In this document: in pieces, positions 7,980-10,070 of the stretch
How positions within the stretch are numbered: position 1 is the first letter of the stretch
Layout of the letters: every line of letters begins with the position of its first letter
Assembly (NCBI GenBank): GCA_045598845.1
Contig: JAZRUY010000041.1
Span: forward strand, 1 to 10,070
DNA length: 10,070 nt
From: JAZRUY01 sp045598845
Lineage (GTDB): Bacteria; Verrucomicrobiota; Lentisphaeria; Victivallales; Victivallaceae
Direction: 5' to 3'
Position numbers and translations under genes: made by a program
Notes under the pieces: model-generated
Seen by the model: only the letters and a program-made list of their open reading frames with translations
Databases searched by the model: none
What the model was told of the DNA's origin: nothing

Positions 7980-7985
7980 CTCCTC
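7980..7985 (-). promoter_or_regulatory. Strong Shine-Dalgarno site of the intact LRR gene
   Basis: GAGGAG on the minus strand is nine bases from the ATG at 7968-7970. It is the strongest ribosome site in the window and decides the start codon. A hairpin (7992-8009) ends six bases upstream of it. Confidence 0.75.
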
Positions 7986-7991
7986 ATTTTT

Positions 7992-8009
7992 ACGCACATG
8001 ACAGTGCGT
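7992..8009. other. Hairpin just upstream of the LRR ribosome site
   Basis: ACGCAC and GTGCGT form a 6-bp stem around a 6-nt loop. On the plus strand eight T residues (8009-8016) follow, so it would look like a terminator there, but no plus-strand gene precedes it. On the minus strand it is a leader hairpin six bases before GAGGAG and could modulate translation. Confidence 0.45.
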
Positions 8010-8085
8010 TTTTTTTACGCCGGAATTCTGAAACTTCCAGGTCCGGTTGTCGCCGTTGTTATTTCCGGCATACTTGATTGCTTCA

Positions 8086-8105
8086 GGTACAATACCCCCT
8101 GTACC
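8086..8105. other. Inverted repeat in the LRR leader
   Basis: GGTACA (8086-8091) and TGTACC (8100-8105) are perfect inverted repeats around an 8-nt spacer. They fall in the leader between the probable promoter at 8138-8165 and the LRR start, and may be an operator or a leader hairpin. Confidence 0.4.
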
Positions 8106-8129
8106 AGTTTTTTCAGCCACGGTTCCAGA

Positions 8130-8143
8130 TATGATTAATCATA
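8130..8143. promoter_or_regulatory. 14-bp palindrome over the LRR -10 element
   Basis: TATGATTAATCATA is a perfect 14-bp palindrome. Its right half coincides with the proposed -10 of the intact LRR gene, the position expected of a repressor operator. No regulator can be named. Confidence 0.4.
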
Positions 8144-8165
8144 GGCTGGTGTTTTTATTTTTCAC
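8138..8165 (-). promoter_or_regulatory. Candidate promoter of the intact LRR gene
   Basis: On the minus strand the -35 GTGAAA (8160-8165) matches four of six bases and the -10 TATGAT (8138-8143) five of six, with a 16-bp spacer. The -35 overlaps the stop codon of the upstream LRR gene. If used, the leader is about 160 nt. Confidence 0.35.
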
Positions 8166-9526
8166 TCTTTTGCTATAGGTTCTAAGATTTTACAATTTTC
8201 CGGGAATGCATCGTCACTGTAATCGCAATCCGATGGAATTTCAACTTCCGTCATTCCGGTACAATCTTCAAAAGCGCCATCGCCGATGTAGGTCATGCTG
8301 CCGGGTATCACTATACTCGTCAGCCCGGTGCATCCGTTGAAAGCGTTCCGGCCGATTTCGGTCACGCTGTTTGGAATCATCACGCTCGTCAGCCCGGTGC
8401 ATCTGAAGAAAGCATAGTCTCCGATTTTGGTCACGCTGTCCGGGATCACCACACTCGTCAGCCCGCTGCATCTGCAGAAAACTTCGTTACTGATTTGGGT
8501 TACGCTTTCCGGAATCACTACCTTTTCCATCCCGGTGCAGTTACAGAAAGCATCGCTGCCGATATAGGTTACGCTGTCGGGAATAACTACCTCCGTCAGC
8601 CCGGTGCAGTTTGAAAAAGCATCGAATTCGATTTTGGTTACACTGTCCGGGATCACCACGCTCGTCAGCCCGTTACAACTGTGGAAAGCCCCGCCGCTAA
8701 TTTTGGTCACACCGTTCGGTATCTTCATTTCAGTCAACCCGGAGCAACAGCAGAAAACGTATTCGTCGATGCAGGTTATGCTGTCGGGAATCACTATCTC
8801 CGTCAGCCCTGTACAGCCATTGAAAGCACATCCGCCGATATAGGTTACGCTATCTGGAATCTTTATCTCCGTCAGCCCGGAACAGCGATTGAAAGCACAT
8901 CTGCCGATTTCGGTCACGCTGTCCGGAATCTTTATCTCTGTCAGCTTGGTACAATCTTCAAAAGCGCCATTACCGATTTCGGTCACGCTGTCTGGAATCA
9001 CCACGCTCGTCAGCCCGGTGCATCTGAAGAAAGCATTGTCGCTGATTTTTGTCATGCTACCTGGAATCACCACGCTCGTCAGTCCGGTGCAATTCCAGAA
9101 AGCTTCGTCACCGATTTTGGTTACACTGTCGGGAATCATCACCTTTTTCAGCCCGATGCAGTTCCAGAAAGCACCATTGCCGATTTCGGTTACACCGTCC
9201 CGGATCACCGCCTTCGTCAGACTGGCGCAGCGGGAGAAAGCACGGTCGCCGATTTCGGTCACGCTGCCGGGTATCACTATGCTCGTCAGCCCGGTGCAGC
9301 CGCAGAAAGCCCATTTACCGATTTCGGTCACGCTGTCCGGAATCACCACGCTTGTCAACCCGGTGCAGCCGCAGAAAGCCCATTTGCCGATTTCGGTCAC
9401 GCTGTCCGGAATCACCACGCTTGTCAACCCGGTACAGCCCTTAAAAGCGCCATGTCCGATTTCGGTCACACCGTCCGGAATGGCAACTTCTCCATTCAGA
9501 TTACCACTGTTCCTGCTCGGTGACAT
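8162..9526 (-). CDS. BspA-type (LRR_5) leucine-rich repeat protein, 5'-altered copy
   Basis: The 454-residue product has an abbreviated N-terminus (MSPSRNSGNLNGEVAIPDG), 18 repeats of the form xxAFxxCTGLTSVVIPDSVTEIG, and a tail (AFPENCKILEPIAKE) that closely parallels the neighbour at 6888-7970. No signal peptide, anchor or catalytic domain is present. The role is presumably protein binding, with no identifiable partner. The ATG at 9526 is the only in-frame start after the TAG at about 9542-9544. It has no Shine-Dalgarno site and sits 13 bp from the end of a tRNA-Leu-like sequence. The neighbour's cap (MTNGEFAEYLRKN) is not preserved, although the frame upstream of the ATG (KDFPD) still resembles its GEFAE. 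The gene has therefore probably lost its native start and may be poorly expressed or a pseudogene. The repeat frame itself is fully intact. Confidence 0.75.
   Translation of the reverse strand: MSPSRNSGNLNGEVAIPDGVTEIGHGAFKGCTGLTSVVIPDSVTEIGKWAFCGCTGLTSVVIPDSVTEIGKWAFCGCTGLTSIVIPGSVTEIGDRAFSRCASLTKAVIRDGVTEIGNGAFWNCIGLKKVMIPDSVTKIGDEAFWNCTGLTSVVIPGSMTKISDNAFFRCTGLTSVVIPDSVTEIGNGAFEDCTKLTEIKIPDSVTEIGRCAFNRCSGLTEIKIPDSVTYIGGCAFNGCTGLTEIVIPDSITCIDEYVFCCCSGLTEMKIPNGVTKISGGAFHSCNGLTSVVIPDSVTKIEFDAFSNCTGLTEVVIPDSVTYIGSDAFCNCTGMEKVVIPESVTQISNEVFCRCSGLTSVVIPDSVTKIGDYAFFRCTGLTSVMIPNSVTEIGRNAFNGCTGLTSIVIPGSMTYIGDGAFEDCTGMTEVEIPSDCDYSDDAFPENCKILEPIAKE
8216..9454 (-). repeat. LRR-coding 69-bp repeat array, 18 units
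   Basis: Eighteen units of 69 bp (the last 66 bp) encode the repeats. The segments 9293-9361 and 9362-9430 are identical at 68 of 69 bases, which shows a very recent unit duplication. The same GGTGCAGCCGCAGAAAGCCC block also appears at 7251 in the neighbouring gene. Confidence 0.92.
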
Positions 9527-9539
9527 ATCTGGGAAGTCT

Positions 9540-9620
9540 TTCTAGGACGGGGATCGAACCAGTACACCTTGCTGGGAGCAGATTTTAAGTCTGCTGCGTC
9601 TGCTATTCCGCCGCGCCGGG
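9540..9620 (-). tRNA. tRNA-Leu(UAA)-like sequence, degenerate, probably a pseudogene
   Basis: On the minus strand the central part reads as a leucine tRNA. A 3-bp D stem (GCG/CGC) encloses GAATAGCAGA, a 5-bp anticodon stem (GCAGA/TCTGC) encloses CTTAAAA with anticodon UAA (9585-9587), then come a short variable region and a T arm with the loop TTCGATC. Several parts fail. The D loop is one base short and lacks the invariant GG. Position 8 is C in place of U. The T stem ACTGG/CCCGT has a mismatch. The two ends (CCCGGCG and CCTAGAA) cannot pair as an acceptor stem, and no CCA follows. A functional tRNA is unlikely. It may be a decayed copy or a scar from recombination at a tRNA gene. Confidence 0.6.
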
Positions 9621-9795
9621 CGCCGGGTTCAGCGGCTTGTCAGCTTCGATGCCTTTGTTTTTTCCGGTGTTAAAATTTTTGCCTGTCATATATCGTTGTG
9701 CCGTGTCAGTGCTGTTCGCATGTTGTTTTCGGCAGTGCTTTATTTTATGCCTCAAAATCGAAATAAAAAATATTTGAAAAAATAAGTCGGCAGTG
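9621..9795. other. Intergenic stretch with no supported gene
   Basis: This stretch is AT-rich, especially at 9738-9795, and holds no convincing gene. A 75-codon minus-strand open frame (9603-9830) overlaps the tRNA-like sequence and has no family features. The AT-rich part is a plausible place for divergent promoters towards the plus-strand frame at 9864 and the leftward tRNA/LRR region. Confidence 0.5.
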
Positions 9796-9824
9796 TTGAA
9801 AAACGGCGAATGTTTGTATATCTT
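9796..9824 (+). promoter_or_regulatory. Candidate promoter of the plus-strand edge gene
   Basis: TTGAAA (-35, 9796-9801, five of six) and TATCTT (-10, 9819-9824, four of six) are separated by 17 bp on the plus strand. The start near 9831 would leave a leader of about 33 nt before the ATG at 9864. Confidence 0.45.
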
Positions 9825-9863
9825 ACGCAACTGGAATTGTCATTTTTTCAAGTGAGACGGGAT

Positions 9864-10070
9864 ATGAAAAGTGCAAATCATACTGTGATGTTGACATCGT
9901 TTGCCGGCGGTTCAACGACCGCGTTTTCCGGTGCTTTCCCGTTAATAACTGCGCCTGCCGCCTTGACGGCCAGTCAAGGTGACAATTTGCTCCACTTGGA
10001 GCAAATTGTTCACACAGCACAGCACAGCACAGCACAGCACAGCACAGCACAGCACAGCACAGCACAGCAC
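9864..10070 (+). CDS. Partial uncharacterised protein with in-frame pentanucleotide repeat
   Basis: A plus-strand frame starts at ATG 9864 and remains open for 69 codons to the window edge. The product begins MKSANHTVMLTSFAGGSTTA. Residues 8-36 are fairly hydrophobic and rich in Ala, Gly, Ser and Thr, which could be an export signal or a membrane segment, although the charge pattern is not typical. From residue 51 the (ACAGC)n tract encodes repeats of Thr-Ala-Gln-His-Ser. A promoter-like pair stands about 40 bp upstream; the ribosome site (GAGACGGG) is weak. It is the only gene-like frame on the plus strand and faces away from the LRR genes. No family is recognisable, because the body of the protein lies beyond the edge. 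Gain or loss of one 5-bp unit would shift the frame, so on/off phase variation is plausible. The frame could be fortuitous, since the repeat has no stop in any frame. Confidence 0.45.
   Translation, partial: MKSANHTVMLTSFAGGSTTAFSGAFPLITAPAALTASQGDNLLHLEQIVHTAQHSTAQHSTAQHSTAQH
9961..9979. other. Inverted repeat upstream of the microsatellite
   Basis: CCTTGAC (9961-9967) and GTCAAGG (9973-9979) are perfect 7-bp arms around a 5-nt loop. It lies inside the plus-strand frame and is followed almost at once by a longer palindrome. No T-tract follows, so it is not an intrinsic terminator. Confidence 0.6.
9983..10008. other. Perfect 11-bp inverted repeat next to the microsatellite
   Basis: CAATTTGCTCC (9983-9993) and GGAGCAAATTG (9998-10008) are perfect 11-bp arms around ACTT. 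The outer GTGA/TTCAC bases extend the pairing with one bulge. It ends six bases before the (ACAGC)n tract. No U-tract follows on either strand. Confidence 0.8.
10014..10070. repeat. (ACAGC)n pentanucleotide microsatellite, at least 11 copies
   Basis: Eleven perfect ACAGC copies (10014-10068) plus two more bases run to the window edge, so the true length is unknown. Three units make five codons, so every plus-strand frame reads the same cyclic Thr-Ala-Gln-His-Ser peptide, and no frame on either strand has a stop. The tract may also be where an assembly broke off. Confidence 0.97.

Noticed and set aside
7992..8016. A plus-strand intrinsic terminator (hairpin plus eight T)
   Set aside because: No plus-strand gene lies upstream for it to terminate. 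It is described as a leader hairpin of the minus-strand gene instead.
8018..8077. A short upstream open frame in the LRR leader (MPEITTATTGPGSFRIPA), considered as an attenuator peptide
   Set aside because: The hairpin after it is not followed by a U-tract on this strand, the ribosome site is weak, and a threonine attenuator makes no sense before an LRR gene.
7971..8120. A GTG start at 8120 extending the intact LRR protein by 50 residues
   Set aside because: No ribosome site precedes it, while GAGGAG stands nine bases before the ATG at 7970. The extension is not repeat-like.
6933..9454. The regular 69-bp repeats considered as a CRISPR array
   Set aside because: Units are contiguous with no unique spacers, and they encode an in-frame LRR_5 repeat protein.
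8681..9523. Long repetitive plus-strand open frames opposite the LRR arrays, such as 8681-9523 and 6831-7550
   Set aside because: The 69-bp unit is a multiple of three, so any frame open in one unit stays open through the array. No ribosome sites or promoters were seen, and the minus-strand frame matches the known BspA repeat.
9603..9830. A 75-codon minus-strand frame
   Set aside because: It overlaps the tRNA-like sequence, lacks a ribosome site and has no recognisable domain.
9823..10065. An 80-codon minus-strand frame beginning MLCCAVLCC at the right edge
   Set aside because: Its start is only the reverse reading of the microsatellite, which has no stop in any frame. The remainder shows no family features and there is no ribosome site.

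Overview
The window carries a run of genes on the minus strand and one partial gene on the plus strand at the far right edge. Base composition is moderately GC-rich, and the genes have sigma70-like promoters and Shine-Dalgarno sites, so this is a bacterial chromosome. Tandem BspA-type (LRR_5) leucine-rich-repeat genes next to ordinary housekeeping genes would fit a host-associated member of the PVC group such as Lentisphaerota. That placement is an inference from gene style and nothing in the window proves it.

Reading in the direction of transcription of the minus genes, from right to left: a degenerate tRNA-Leu(UAA)-like sequence (9540-9620) abuts a BspA-type LRR gene (8162-9526) that has lost the start region of its neighbour. 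A second, intact BspA-type LRR gene follows (6888-7970), with its own promoter, a long leader and a strong ribosome site. Next come a DEDDh-type DnaQ-like exonuclease (5942-6736) and a translationally coupled gene of uncertain function with HEAT-like and degenerate SirB1/transglutaminase-like features (5136-5945). Then hisB (4454-5038) has a good promoter, a leader with a tandem repeat and a clear intrinsic terminator. The run ends with the large DEAH helicase gene hrpA (691-4389) and the first 217 codons of a family-4 glycosyltransferase (1-653).

Housekeeping part (1-6820): the genes belong to separate processes (nucleic-acid processing, histidine synthesis, surface polysaccharide). Only the exonuclease and its coupled partner are clearly one translational unit.

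Accessory part (6820-10070): two paralogous LRR genes are built from 69-bp units, and some units are nearly identical at the DNA level, which shows recent unit duplication and probably exchange. To their right, on the opposite strand, a promoter-like sequence leads into an open frame beginning at 9864. This frame runs without a stop through two palindromes and into a perfect (ACAGC)n pentanucleotide tract that fills the window edge. A 5-bp repeat inside the start of a coding frame is the classic layout of a slipped-strand phase-variable gene. This is the most interesting object in the window.
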